From contig JALUVF010000075.1 of assembly GCA_027020915.1 (NCBI GenBank), positions 1 through 45,639 of the forward strand: a stretch of DNA of 45,639 nucleotides, read 5' to 3'. The notes beneath the pieces were generated by a model, which ran no database searches, was not told where the DNA came from, and saw only the letters and a program-made list of their open reading frames with translations. Within the stretch, counting starts at the first letter, position 1. Each line of letters opens with the position of its first letter. Shown in pieces: positions 15,936 through 24,457 of the stretch. Position numbers and translations under genes: made by a program. The stretch comes from a bacterium. Its GTDB lineage: Bacteria; Thermosulfidibacterota; Thermosulfidibacteria; Thermosulfidibacterales; B14-G1.

Positions 15936-16117
15936 TGCAGCATGATGGCCGGGCAGAGTGGTGTTGTATCCCAGAGACGGGAGGTGAGGGAGTAGGGGGA
16001 ATGTTAAAGTTTAAAGCCCGAGGAGGGGAGAGGTTCTGTCGGAAACCGCGTTGACCCCCTGCCCGTTGTGGAGGTAATCTTTCCGGTGGCTCTACAAAGG
16101 GTTTGAGGGAGGTGGTT

Positions 16118-17326
16118 ATGGTGGTTCCCTGGGCCCCTCTGGAGGAGAGGCTGGAGGTCCTGAAGGGGATGGCCGGGCGCATGGAGGCCAGGGAGAAGGA
16201 CTTCCAGCAGGCCCTGGCCCGGGATATAGGCCAGGCGGTGAAGGTGACCAGAGAGGAGATTCGCCTATCGGTCAGGCACCTGGCCACCATGGAGGAGGAG
16301 GTTCCCTGTCTGGAAGGCCGGGTGCCTTATGGCCTGGTGGGTGCCATCTTTCCCTACGACGGTCCCACGGTCATGTTTGCCCGATGGGTTGGTGCGGCCC
16401 TTCTGGGGGGGAACACCGTGAGATTCAGCCTCTCTTCCCTCACTCCTGGCGTGGTGGAGATCATGGAGGAGATCTGCCAGCCCTGGTCTGAGGTGGTGGA
16501 GCTGGTGAAGGGCAAGGACAACAGAGAGTTCGGCTGGGAGTGTGTAGAAGATCCCCGGGTGAGGGTCTTTTTCATCTCCGGCTCTGGAGAGGTGGGGAGG
16601 GCTTACGCCCATGTCATTGAGCACTTCGATAAGGTGATATACGCCGGCCCCGGGGGGATGCCTCCTGTCCTGGTATTTTCCAAGGCCGATGTGGAGAAGG
16701 CAGCCAGGTTCGCGGCCCGAAGGGCCTTTCTGAACGGTGGTCAGTACTGCACCACCATTAAAAGGGCCCTGGTCCACAGGAGCCTGGTGCGGCCCTTCTT
16801 GGAGGCCCTCCTGGACGAGACGGAGAAGATAAAAGTGGGGGACCCCATGGACCCCCAGGTGGATTTTGGACCCATAAAGGCCGCCAGGACCAGGGTCCTC
16901 TTTGAGCGGGCCCTGGAGAGCATAAAAGGAACCCTTCTCACAGGGGGACCCCCCGAGGGCGAGTGGATTAAGCCCACGGTGGTCTATACCAGGGAAATTC
17001 CCGACATAGAGGTTTTTGGCCCCTTTCTGGCGGTGAAGGCGGGAGATTCGGACGATGCCATTGTGCGGGAGGCCTCGTGGACTCGGTTCCCCCTCATCGC
17101 CTACGCCTTCGGTTCCCCTCCCCTGGGAGGCAAGGGGAGGCTGGAGTCTGTATATGGGCGGGTCTACTGGGACCCGGAGTTTCTCTACCTTAACCCCAGG
17201 GACCCCTTTGGGGGCAGGAGGGACGCCGGGTGGGTCCTGGAGAGGAAGGGAGAGATAGTGTTTCGCAAGGGGGGAGCTCTGGTCTATGTTGAGGAGTTGA
17301 CCAGGCCTGCCGGGGAGGAAGGATAG
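16118..17326 (+). CDS. Divergent aldehyde dehydrogenase-family protein
   Basis: From ATG 16118 (GGGAGGTG upstream) this is a 402-residue ALDH-fold protein, about 80 residues shorter than typical members, mainly at the N-terminus. Recognisable blocks are PYGLVGAIFPYDGP, GAALLGGNTVRFSLSSLTP, VFFISGSGEVG and the catalytic cysteine Cys211 in NGGQYCTT. The usual general-base motif ELGGK(S/N)P is replaced by AGPGGMPP, so the conserved glutamate is absent. It may oxidise an aldehyde by a modified mechanism or act as a CoA-acylating or reducing variant. The substrate is unknown. The next gene starts four bases after its stop. The context (exporter and CoA transferases) suggests organic acid metabolism. 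Confidence 0.82.
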   Translation: MVVPWAPLEERLEVLKGMAGRMEAREKDFQQALARDIGQAVKVTREEIRLSVRHLATMEEEVPCLEGRVPYGLVGAIFPYDGPTVMFARWVGAALLGGNTVRFSLSSLTPGVVEIMEEICQPWSEVVELVKGKDNREFGWECVEDPRVRVFFISGSGEVGRAYAHVIEHFDKVIYAGPGGMPPVLVFSKADVEKAARFAARRAFLNGGQYCTTIKRALVHRSLVRPFLEALLDETEKIKVGDPMDPQVDFGPIKAARTRVLFERALESIKGTLLTGGPPEGEWIKPTVVYTREIPDIEVFGPFLAVKAGDSDDAIVREASWTRFPLIAYAFGSPPLGGKGRLESVYGRVYWDPEFLYLNPRDPFGGRRDAGWVLERKGEIVFRKGGALVYVEELTRPAGEEG

Positions 17327-17329
17327 GCC

Positions 17330-18889
17330 TTGGAAGCGGTAGTAGAGCACAGGGGGGTGGCTTATCACTGGCTGGTGGCCGCCGTGGCTGTGCCTTCCCT
17401 CCTCATGGTCATCCTGGACACTACCGTGGTGGATGTCATCATCCCCCACATGATGGCCGCCCTCAATGCAGATTTCTACGATATTCAGTGGGTGGTCATC
17501 TCTTACATGGTGGCGGCAGCCGTCTCCATGCCCATGTTCAAGCGCCTGTCCGAGAGAATGGGGTACAGGAACCTCTTCCTCTTTGGACTGGCCCTCTTTA
17601 CGGGGATGAGCGCCTTTTGCGGCCAGGCCCGGACCATGGAAGAGATGATCCTGGGCCGGGTCCTTCAGGGAGTGGGGGAGGGGTTGGTCATACCCACGGT
17701 TACCTCCCTCATCTTTTCCGCCTTTCCTCCCGAGCAGAGGGGGCTGGCCATGGGGCTCATAGGCCTGGGTGCCACCATGGGACCTGCCCTGGGTCCCACC
17801 CTGGGGGGATACATGACCCAGCACTTCAGCTGGAGATGGGCCTTTTACATCAATCTTCCCATAGGCATCACCCTGTGGTACGGAGCCTTTCTCATTCTGA
17901 GGCCCGGGGAGGGCAAGGCCAAGCCTGTGCCCCCCGACATCCTGGGCTTCCTCTTGTCTACGGTCTTCATCTCCTCCCTGCTCATTGCCCTCTCCAAGGG
18001 CCAGGAGAAGGGGTGGCTGGCCTCCGACTACATCCTCACCCTTTTCGTGGTGGCCGCTGTCTCTTTTCCCCTCTTCATATGGTGGGAGCTGAGGCACGAC
18101 CATCCCTTCATAGATCTCTCCATATTCGGTGTGAGGGACTTCTCCCTCTCCATGCTCATCCGCTTGATCTTCGGGAGTGCCATCTATGGTTCTTTCTACC
18201 TCATTCCTATCTATCTGGAGAAGTTCAGGATGTATCCCACCTTCCTCACGGGCCTTCTCCTCCTTCCCGGGGCCCTCATCAACGGCTTCATGGGGGTGAT
18301 GGTGGGGCGCCTCACCGACAGATTCGGGGGCAAGAGGGTCATGGCCATAGCCCTGGTGGGCATGGCCGTGGGCTTTTACCTCTTGAGCGGGGCTGATGCC
18401 TATACCAGCAAGTCGGTTCTGATCCTCTACATCGCCTTCTATATCGGGTTCGTGGGGGCTGTCTTCACTCCTCTCAATTACATGAGCCTGGCCTGCCTGA
18501 CCCAGAGACATCTGGATACCGGTGCCTCCATGATCCACGTCATCAGATTCATTGCCGGGGCCATGGGCACGGCCTTTGCCACCTCTCACATGGAGGCCAG
18601 GAAGTATCTCCACTTCCTGGGCATGGCCAGAAAACTGGATCCTTCCCATCCCCTCCTTGGCCCTACCCTGGCCAAGCTGAAAGCCTACCTTCTCCTTCAC
18701 GGTCAGCCTCCCAACTGGATCCATACCCAGATCAGGGCCTTCCTCCAGGGGGTGATGACCCTCAAGAGCTATATCTTCGCCTTCCAGGACTGCATGGTGG
18801 TCTTTGGCATAGCCTGTTTTGTATCTCTGGCCGTGGTGCCCTTCATGAAGGGGCTTAAAGGCGACCTCCTGGATCGGCCTCCGGGCTAA
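17330..18889 (+). CDS. MFS transporter, DHA2 (EmrB/QacA) family, 14 TM
   Basis: This 519-residue protein has about 14 transmembrane helices. MFS signatures are LDTTVVDVIIPHM in helix 1, a motif-A-like RLSERMGYRN after helix 2, GRVLQGVGEG in helix 4, and the antiporter motif C region GLGATMGPALGPTLGGYM in helix 5, which marks proton-coupled exporters. The start is TTG 17330 behind AGGAAGGA, only four bases from the ALDH stop, so the two are one operon. DHA2 proteins export lipophilic drugs, fatty acids or other amphiphiles. Export of an organic acid from the neighbouring pathway is a reasonable guess and no more. Confidence 0.9.
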   Translation: MEAVVEHRGVAYHWLVAAVAVPSLLMVILDTTVVDVIIPHMMAALNADFYDIQWVVISYMVAAAVSMPMFKRLSERMGYRNLFLFGLALFTGMSAFCGQARTMEEMILGRVLQGVGEGLVIPTVTSLIFSAFPPEQRGLAMGLIGLGATMGPALGPTLGGYMTQHFSWRWAFYINLPIGITLWYGAFLILRPGEGKAKPVPPDILGFLLSTVFISSLLIALSKGQEKGWLASDYILTLFVVAAVSFPLFIWWELRHDHPFIDLSIFGVRDFSLSMLIRLIFGSAIYGSFYLIPIYLEKFRMYPTFLTGLLLLPGALINGFMGVMVGRLTDRFGGKRVMAIALVGMAVGFYLLSGADAYTSKSVLILYIAFYIGFVGAVFTPLNYMSLACLTQRHLDTGASMIHVIRFIAGAMGTAFATSHMEARKYLHFLGMARKLDPSHPLLGPTLAKLKAYLLLHGQPPNWIHTQIRAFLQGVMTLKSYIFAFQDCMVVFGIACFVSLAVVPFMKGLKGDLLDRPPG

Positions 18890-18940
18890 CCTGCGAGTTA
18901 GGCGTCAATGAATACAATTAATTATAGGCAAAAATCTCCC

Positions 18941-18970
18941 TTGACAGGTCTTGGACCTTTCCTCTACATG
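18941..18970 (+). promoter_or_regulatory. Promoter of the CoA-transferase operon
   Basis: A perfect TTGACA at 18941-18946 is followed by TACATG at 18965-18970 with an 18-bp spacer. The -10 is weak. The site lies 41 bases before the first CoA-transferase start in a locally A+T-rich gap. Confidence 0.5.
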
Positions 18971-19010
18971 AAAAATTAGGTTTTATCCAAAAAGGTTATG
19001 GGGGTGGGGA

Positions 19011-20348
19011 ATGGGAAGTGACTTTTTCCAGTGGGCATCGGAGGTTCTGGACCCCAAAAAGGCGTTTTTAAAACCCGAGGCCCTGAAAGGCATTAGGGTA
19101 CTGGAGTTGTGTACCCTCATTTTTGGTCCCGTGGTTCCCGATTGGCTCTCGGAGTTTGGGGCCGAGGTGATCAAGGTGGAGCTTCCGGGCATGGGGGATA
19201 CCATGAGGTACGTGACCCCTTATGGCTTCTTTTGGAAGAACATCTCCCCCGCCTTCCAGGAACAGAACCACAACAAATACCACGTGGGTCTGGACGTGAG
19301 GACTCCCGAGGGCAAGGAGCTCTTCCTGGACCTGGCCAGGAGATGCGATGTGGTGGTGGAGAATCTCAGGGCCGGGACCATGGACAAATGGGGGATAGGG
19401 TATAGGGATCTCCTTGAGGTGAATCCCCGGATCATCTATCTGGCCAACAACGGTTTTGGCCAGTGGGGTCCCTTCGCCCACGGCAGGCCCAGCTACGATG
19501 CCATTGCCCAGTCGGTGAGCGGTCTCATGGCTGTCTCGGGATTTCCCGGCCGTCCTCCCCTGAAGTCGGGGGTGTGGATCGGTGACTTCACCGGTGGTTG
19601 TATGTCCGCCGTGGCGGTGCTGGCGGCTCTCTACTACAGGGAGAAGACGGGCAAGGGCCAGTACATCGAGTTCTCCCAGGGAGAGAACCTCATGAGGTGG
19701 CTGGACTGGACCTGGCTCTACGCCCACTTCACGGGGAAGAACAGGCCCCAGGCGGGGAACAGGGACCTGGCCATCTGCCCCGCGGACATCGTGCGTTGCA
19801 AGGACGGGTACGTGGCTATAGCCGCTTTCTCCGAGGAGGAATTCAAGGGACTCTGTGAAGCCATGGGTAAGTCCGAGCTGGCTCGGGATCCCAGGTTCAG
19901 TGATCCTTTGGAGCGGCTCAAGGAGGAGAACGCCGCGGTGGTTCTGGAGGCGGTGAGGGAGTGGGCCAGGGAGAAGACGGTTCGGGAGATAGATGAGCTG
20001 GGTGCCCAGTATGGTTTCGCTTCCAGTCCTGTTCTGGATGCCAAGGCCCAGTACGAGAGCGAGCACTGGAGGGCCAGGGGAGCCGTGTGGGAGTACAATG
20101 ATCCCATTTACGGCACCATGGTGGAGTGGGGGCCTGCCCCCAAGCTCTCCGAGACCCCGGGCAGGGTGAAGTGGGGTGCCAGGCCTGTAGGGGTGGACAA
20201 CGAGCATGTCTTCATCAGAGTTCTGGGCCTCGCCCCCTCCAGGCTCAAAGAGCTGGAGGAGAAGGGCACCATCGGCAAGTGGGTGGACAGAGTGGGCCAG
20301 AAGCCCCCCGAAGACTGGGACGGCGAGTCGGGGCTTTTCTATCCCTAA
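19011..20348 (+). CDS. Family III CoA transferase, catalytic-type subunit A1
   Basis: This 445-residue CaiB/BaiF-family protein would move CoA from a donor such as succinyl-CoA to a free acid through acyl-aspartyl and glutamyl intermediates. Family blocks are [51 protein letters not shown] and [17 protein letters not shown]. The catalytic aspartate is Asp192 in VWIGDFTGG, aligned with Asp169 of formyl-CoA transferase. It is the first of four homologous genes. It is clearly closest to the third, with which it shares the unusual opening DFFQWA/DYFQWA and the ending PP(E/D)DWDG(E/K)SG. The start ATG follows a G-rich site GGGGGTGGGG. The substrate is unknown. Confidence 0.9.
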   Translation: MGSDFFQWASEVLDPKKAFLKPEALKGIRVLELCTLIFGPVVPDWLSEFGAEVIKVELPGMGDTMRYVTPYGFFWKNISPAFQEQNHNKYHVGLDVRTPEGKELFLDLARRCDVVVENLRAGTMDKWGIGYRDLLEVNPRIIYLANNGFGQWGPFAHGRPSYDAIAQSVSGLMAVSGFPGRPPLKSGVWIGDFTGGCMSAVAVLAALYYREKTGKGQYIEFSQGENLMRWLDWTWLYAHFTGKNRPQAGNRDLAICPADIVRCKDGYVAIAAFSEEEFKGLCEAMGKSELARDPRFSDPLERLKEENAAVVLEAVREWAREKTVREIDELGAQYGFASSPVLDAKAQYESEHWRARGAVWEYNDPIYGTMVEWGPAPKLSETPGRVKWGARPVGVDNEHVFIRVLGLAPSRLKELEEKGTIGKWVDRVGQKPPEDWDGESGLFYP

Positions 20349-20368
20349 GTTTGGAGAGGAGGTGAGTT

Positions 20369-21697
20369 ATGGTGGATAAGACTAGACCTTGGGAAGAGTG
20401 GATTAGGGAACACGACGACCCCGAGCATACCCTGGAGAAGCCCGAGGCCATGGATGACCTGGTGGTGCTGGATGTGAGTTACGGGAACATGGCAGGGCTC
20501 TTCACCTCCTCCATCCTCTCGGAGTTCGGGGCCTTCGTCATAAAGGTGGAGCCTCCCCAGGGGGATCTGGCCAGGAAGTTCACTCCCTATGGCTTGCTCT
20601 GCAAAGATACGGGCCTGGGTTACCTCAATGAGGGAAGGAACAAGTACCACGTCACCCTTAACCTCAAGACGGAAGAGGGGAGAGAGATCTACAAGGAGTT
20701 GGCGGCCAAAGCCGATGTGGTGATCGAGACCTTTAAACCGGGAGAGGCCGACGAGATGGGCATCGGTTTTCGCCAGCTCAAAGACCTGAACCCCGGGCTG
20801 GTCTACTGTGCCATTCACACCTATGGCCAGTTCGGTCCCGAGGCGGAGAAGAACAGGAAGAAACCCGACTACGATGTGGTGGACCAGGCCAGGTGTGGCA
20901 TTCCTGCCGTTACGGGCGAGCCCGATGACCCCGACATTCCCGAGGAGGTGAGGGCGCCCACCAAGCAGGGCAACTGGATGGGCTGGTATGCCGGCGGGTG
21001 CTGGGCGGCTTTCGGCATCATCACGGCCCTTCTGTGGAGGTTCAAGAGCGGCAAGGGCCAGTTCATAGATATGGCTCCCCCCGAAGGAGAAGCCAAGTTC
21101 TGTGACTACCACATCCAGTGGTACCACCAGGCCAAGAGGCTGAGGGGCAGGGTTGGGCCTTACGACTCCGCCGTCTTCCCTTACACCTTTGTGAAGACCA
21201 GCGACGGTGTGTGTTTCATCTCGGGCTTCTCCGATGTGAACTGGGCCCATCTATGCAACATCATGAACAAGCCCGAGGTGAAGGATATGTTTCCCACCAT
21301 CTTCGACAGGCTCAATCCTGAGAACCAGCCCAAGATCCACCACATCATAGAGGAGTGGTCTGCTCGGCTCACCTCCAAGGAACTGGAGGAGGTAGTCATG
21401 AAGCATAACTTGGAGCCTGACGCCGTGGGCGTGGTGGCCACGGCCAAGGTGAACTGGCCCCTGGATGCTTTGGGTGAGGATCACTGGTGGATAAGGAAGA
21501 CCTTCACCCGGATTGAGGACCCCAACTACGGGGAGCTCCTCCTGGTGAACCCTGCTGCCAACAAGATGACGGAGACGCCTCCCAGGCTCAAGTGGGCCTG
21601 TAGACCCGTTGGAGCCGACAATCTCTTCGTTTACAAAAAGTTCCTCGGCTACGGTCCCGCCAGGCTGGAGGAGCTGAAATCTAAAGGTGTGATTTAA
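20369..21697 (+). CDS. Family III CoA transferase, partner-type subunit B1
   Basis: This 442-residue CaiB/BaiF-family protein follows A1 by 20 bases behind GGAGAGGAGGTG. The fold markers are present (LVVLDVSYGN, SEFGAFVIKVEPPQGD, VVIETFKPGEADEMGIG, FKSGKGQFIDM). At the catalytic position it reads GNWMGWYAGG, so Trp206 replaces aspartate. It cannot form the acyl-aspartate intermediate itself and probably pairs with A1 in a heteromer, as in two-subunit family III enzymes such as benzylsuccinate CoA transferase BbsEF. The opening VDKTRPWEEWIREHDDP is shared almost exactly with the fourth gene. Confidence 0.88.
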   Translation: MVDKTRPWEEWIREHDDPEHTLEKPEAMDDLVVLDVSYGNMAGLFTSSILSEFGAFVIKVEPPQGDLARKFTPYGLLCKDTGLGYLNEGRNKYHVTLNLKTEEGREIYKELAAKADVVIETFKPGEADEMGIGFRQLKDLNPGLVYCAIHTYGQFGPEAEKNRKKPDYDVVDQARCGIPAVTGEPDDPDIPEEVRAPTKQGNWMGWYAGGCWAAFGIITALLWRFKSGKGQFIDMAPPEGEAKFCDYHIQWYHQAKRLRGRVGPYDSAVFPYTFVKTSDGVCFISGFSDVNWAHLCNIMNKPEVKDMFPTIFDRLNPENQPKIHHIIEEWSARLTSKELEEVVMKHNLEPDAVGVVATAKVNWPLDALGEDHWWIRKTFTRIEDPNYGELLLVNPAANKMTETPPRLKWACRPVGADNLFVYKKFLGYGPARLEELKSKGVI

Positions 21698-21709
21698 GGA
21701 GGATGAGAG

Positions 21710-23050
21710 ATGGCTAAGAGCGACTACTTCCAGTGGGCCGCAGAGACCTTTGCCCTGGAGAGGATCTTTGAGAAGGACGAGGCCCTGAAGGACGTCAAGA
21801 TTGTGGAGCTGTGTACCCTCATCCTGGGACCGGCCACCCCTGCATATCTGGCGGAATTCGGGGCCACCGTGTTCAAGGTGGAGTTGCCCGGTATGGGGGA
21901 TACCATGCGTTCCCTCACCCCCTGGGGGCATTTCTGGAAGAAGCAGGCCCTGGGCTGGCTCAAGGAGGCCAGGAACAAGTATCACATCGCCATTGATGTC
22001 CACCATGAGGAGGGAAAAGAGCTCTTCAAGAGGCTGGTGGCCCAGGCTGACGTGGTGGTGGAGAATCTCAGGGCCGGTACCATGGACAAGTGGGGGATAG
22101 GGTACAGGGACCTGGTGGAGATCAATCCCGGACTCATCTACATAGCCAACAACGGCTTCGGTCAGTGGGGACCCTACGTGGAGCGTCCCAGCTACGATGC
22201 CATTGCCCAGTCCGAGAGCGGGATGGCATGGATCTCCGGGTTCCCGGGTCGTCTGCCCATGAAGAGCGGCATATGGCTCTGCGACTACTACGGTGCCCTG
22301 AAGGCCGCCGTGGGAATCCTGGCCGCCCTCCACTACAGGGACAGAACGGGCAAAGGCCAGTACATCGAGTACTCCCAGGCGGAGAACATCATGAGGGCCA
22401 TGGACTGGACGTGGATCTACCAGGGTATCACGGGCAAGGGCAGGGACAGGTACGGTAACAGGGATGTGGCCATATGCCCTTCGGACATCTTCAAGAGCAA
22501 GGACGGGGAGCTGGTGGCCCTGGCCGCCACCACCGACCATCAGTTTAAAGCCCTGTGCCAGGCCATGGACAAGCCCGAGCTGGCCGAGGATCCCAGGTTC
22601 CTCACCAACCTGGAGAGAACCAAGGAAGAGAATGCCCAGGCCCTCCTCTCCGTGGTGAGGGAGTGGGTGGCCTCCAGGACCTGGTTCGAGATCGACAGGC
22701 TGGCCCGCAAGTACGGCTTTGCCGCCGAGAAGGTGTACTCTGGCCGGGATCATTACTACGACGAGCACTTCGAGGTTCGGGGCTTCAAATGGCACATCGA
22801 TGATCCCATCTTGGGGGATGGAGTGGAGGAGGGTGTCGCTCCCAAGCTCTCCGAGACCCCGGGCAGGATAAAGTGGATGGGGAAGGCCGTGGGCTTTGAC
22901 AACGAGTATGTCTTCACCAAGTTCCTGGGTCTCACCGTGGACGAACTCAAGGCTCTGGAGGAGAAGGGTGTCATAGGCAAATGGGCCGACTTCATTGGAC
23001 GGACTCCCCCCGATGACTGGGATGGCAAGTCCGGAAAGATCTTCCCTTAA
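21710..23050 (+). CDS. Family III CoA transferase, catalytic-type subunit A2
   Basis: This 446-residue protein is the paralogue of A1, with the same architecture from [11 protein letters not shown] to [14 protein letters not shown]. Catalytic Asp192 is kept in IWLCDYYGA. Other shared blocks are [51 protein letters not shown] and SETPGRIKW. It begins 12 bases after the B1 stop behind AAGGAGGATG. Compared with A1, differences concentrate around the Asp loop and residues 75-90, where substrate selectivity might lie. It probably works with B2. Confidence 0.9.
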   Translation: MAKSDYFQWAAETFALERIFEKDEALKDVKIVELCTLILGPATPAYLAEFGATVFKVELPGMGDTMRSLTPWGHFWKKQALGWLKEARNKYHIAIDVHHEEGKELFKRLVAQADVVVENLRAGTMDKWGIGYRDLVEINPGLIYIANNGFGQWGPYVERPSYDAIAQSESGMAWISGFPGRLPMKSGIWLCDYYGALKAAVGILAALHYRDRTGKGQYIEYSQAENIMRAMDWTWIYQGITGKGRDRYGNRDVAICPSDIFKSKDGELVALAATTDHQFKALCQAMDKPELAEDPRFLTNLERTKEENAQALLSVVREWVASRTWFEIDRLARKYGFAAEKVYSGRDHYYDEHFEVRGFKWHIDDPILGDGVEEGVAPKLSETPGRIKWMGKAVGFDNEYVFTKFLGLTVDELKALEEKGVIGKWADFIGRTPPDDWDGKSGKIFP

Positions 23051-23067
23051 GACGGAGGAGGTGGGAG

Positions 23068-24402
23068 ATGGTGGACAAGACCAAACCTTGGGCCGATTGG
23101 ATAAGGGAGCACGACGACCCCAAATACGCCAGGAGCAAGCCTGAGGCCCTGGACGATGTTTGGGTGCTGGATCTGAGCTATGCCAACATGGGGGGCTGCT
23201 TTGCCTCCTCCATCCTGGCGGAGATGGGGGCCAATGTCATTCGGGTGGAGCCCCCTGGAGGGGACCCTGCCAGGACCTATTCCCCTTTCGGTATCACCCA
23301 TCAGGGAGAGGGGCTTGGATACCTCAACGAGGGGCGTAACAAGTTCCATGTCACCCTCAACCTGGAGACGGAGGAGGGGAGGGACCTCCTCAAGAGGCTG
23401 GTGGACAACCGCATAGACGTTCTCATAGAGACCTTCAAGGCGGGGCAGATGGATGAGTGGGGCATTGGTTATCGCCAGCTCAGGGAGATCAAACCGGACA
23501 TCATCTACTGCGCCATCTACACCTACGGCCAGTACGGTCCCAAGGCCGAATGCGGAAAGGCCGATGCCGACGTGGTGGACCAGGCCATGTCCGGGGTCAC
23601 CTACGTGTCCGGTGAGTACGTGGAAGATCCCGACAACCCCCAGGAGTGGGAAGTGCCCACCAAGCAGGGCAACTGGATGGGCTGGTACTGTGGAGGGGCT
23701 TATGCCGCCTTCTCCGTCCTGGCCGCTCTCCACTACAGGCACCTTACGGGTAAAGGGCAGATGATAGACGTCTCCCCCGCCGAGGCCCTGGGCAGGATGA
23801 TCAACTACAGCCTCCTCTACTTCCATGACACGGGTCAGACGGTGGAGAGGGTGGGCAACCTGGACGCCGGGGTCTTCTGCTACACCTATTTCAAGTGCAA
23901 GGACGGCTTCTGCTTCCTCTCAGGGTTCTCCGATGTGAACTGGAGCCTTCTTACGGAGGTTATCGAGAGGCCCGACCTGCGGGATCAGTATCCCACCATC
24001 TTCGAGAGGCTCAAGTTTGAGAACATGAAGAAGGCCTACAAGGAGATCGAGAAGTGGACCCTGGACAAGGAGTACCAGGAGATCTTCGAGAGGGTCATGG
24101 CGGCCAATACCAGGGCCAAGGAGACGGGTCAGGGTGGAGTGGTGGTCCCTGGAAAGGTGTGCTCCACCTGGGAGACCCAGAACACCGACAACTGGTGGGT
24201 GAGGGGTAGTTTCGAGAAGTTCAAGGACCCCGTCTACGGTGAGCTCACCATCTGTAACCAGCCCTGGAAGATGACGGAGACTCCGCCCCGGGTGAAGTGG
24301 ATATGTCGTCCCGTGGGTGCAGACAACGAGTTCATCTATGGCACCTTCCTGGGATTGGGGACTGGAGATCTCAAGGAGCTGGAGAAGGCGGGGATTATCT
24401 GA
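23068..24402 (+). CDS. Family III CoA transferase, partner-type subunit B2
   Basis: This 444-residue protein is the paralogue of B1, sharing VDKTKPWADWIREHDDP, GYLNEGRNKFHVTLNLETEEGR and VPTKQGNWMGWY. The catalytic aspartate is again replaced by Trp206 (GNWMGWYCGG). It begins 17 bases after A2 behind GGAGGAGGTGG and is the last gene before a strong terminator. The whole A1-B1-A2-B2 block looks like a tandem duplication of a two-gene unit followed by divergence. As with B1, its likely role is structural, holding the CoA donor or shaping the active site of A2. Confidence 0.88.
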   Translation: MVDKTKPWADWIREHDDPKYARSKPEALDDVWVLDLSYANMGGCFASSILAEMGANVIRVEPPGGDPARTYSPFGITHQGEGLGYLNEGRNKFHVTLNLETEEGRDLLKRLVDNRIDVLIETFKAGQMDEWGIGYRQLREIKPDIIYCAIYTYGQYGPKAECGKADADVVDQAMSGVTYVSGEYVEDPDNPQEWEVPTKQGNWMGWYCGGAYAAFSVLAALHYRHLTGKGQMIDVSPAEALGRMINYSLLYFHDTGQTVERVGNLDAGVFCYTYFKCKDGFCFLSGFSDVNWSLLTEVIERPDLRDQYPTIFERLKFENMKKAYKEIEKWTLDKEYQEIFERVMAANTRAKETGQGGVVVPGKVCSTWETQNTDNWWVRGSFEKFKDPVYGELTICNQPWKMTETPPRVKWICRPVGADNEFIYGTFLGLGTGDLKELEKAGII

Positions 24403-24423
24403 AGACCTGTTCAGGCAGTTTCA

Positions 24424-24457
24424 GGGGGTACAGCCTTGGGGCTGTGCCCCCTTTTTT
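24424..24457 (+). terminator. Terminator of the CoA-transferase operon
   Basis: A 12-bp stem (GGGGGTACAGCC with GGCTGTGCCCCC, one G-T pair) encloses a four-base loop and is followed by six T. The T run touches the stop codon of the convergent RNase J gene (stop at 24456-24458), so the two transcription units are packed end to end. Confidence 0.9.

Noticed and set aside
16265-18724. An 819-codon open frame on the minus strand opposite the ALDH and MFS genes
   Set aside because: It is rich in His, Gly and Pro with no recognisable motif, as expected for the antisense of G+C-rich genes. The plus-strand proteins are clear family members.
19011-24402. Toluene or alkane (benzylsuccinate-type) degradation operon
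   Set aside because: The CoA transferases resemble two-subunit enzymes of that pathway, but no glycyl-radical synthase, acyl-CoA dehydrogenase or thiolase is present in the window, so no substrate is claimed.
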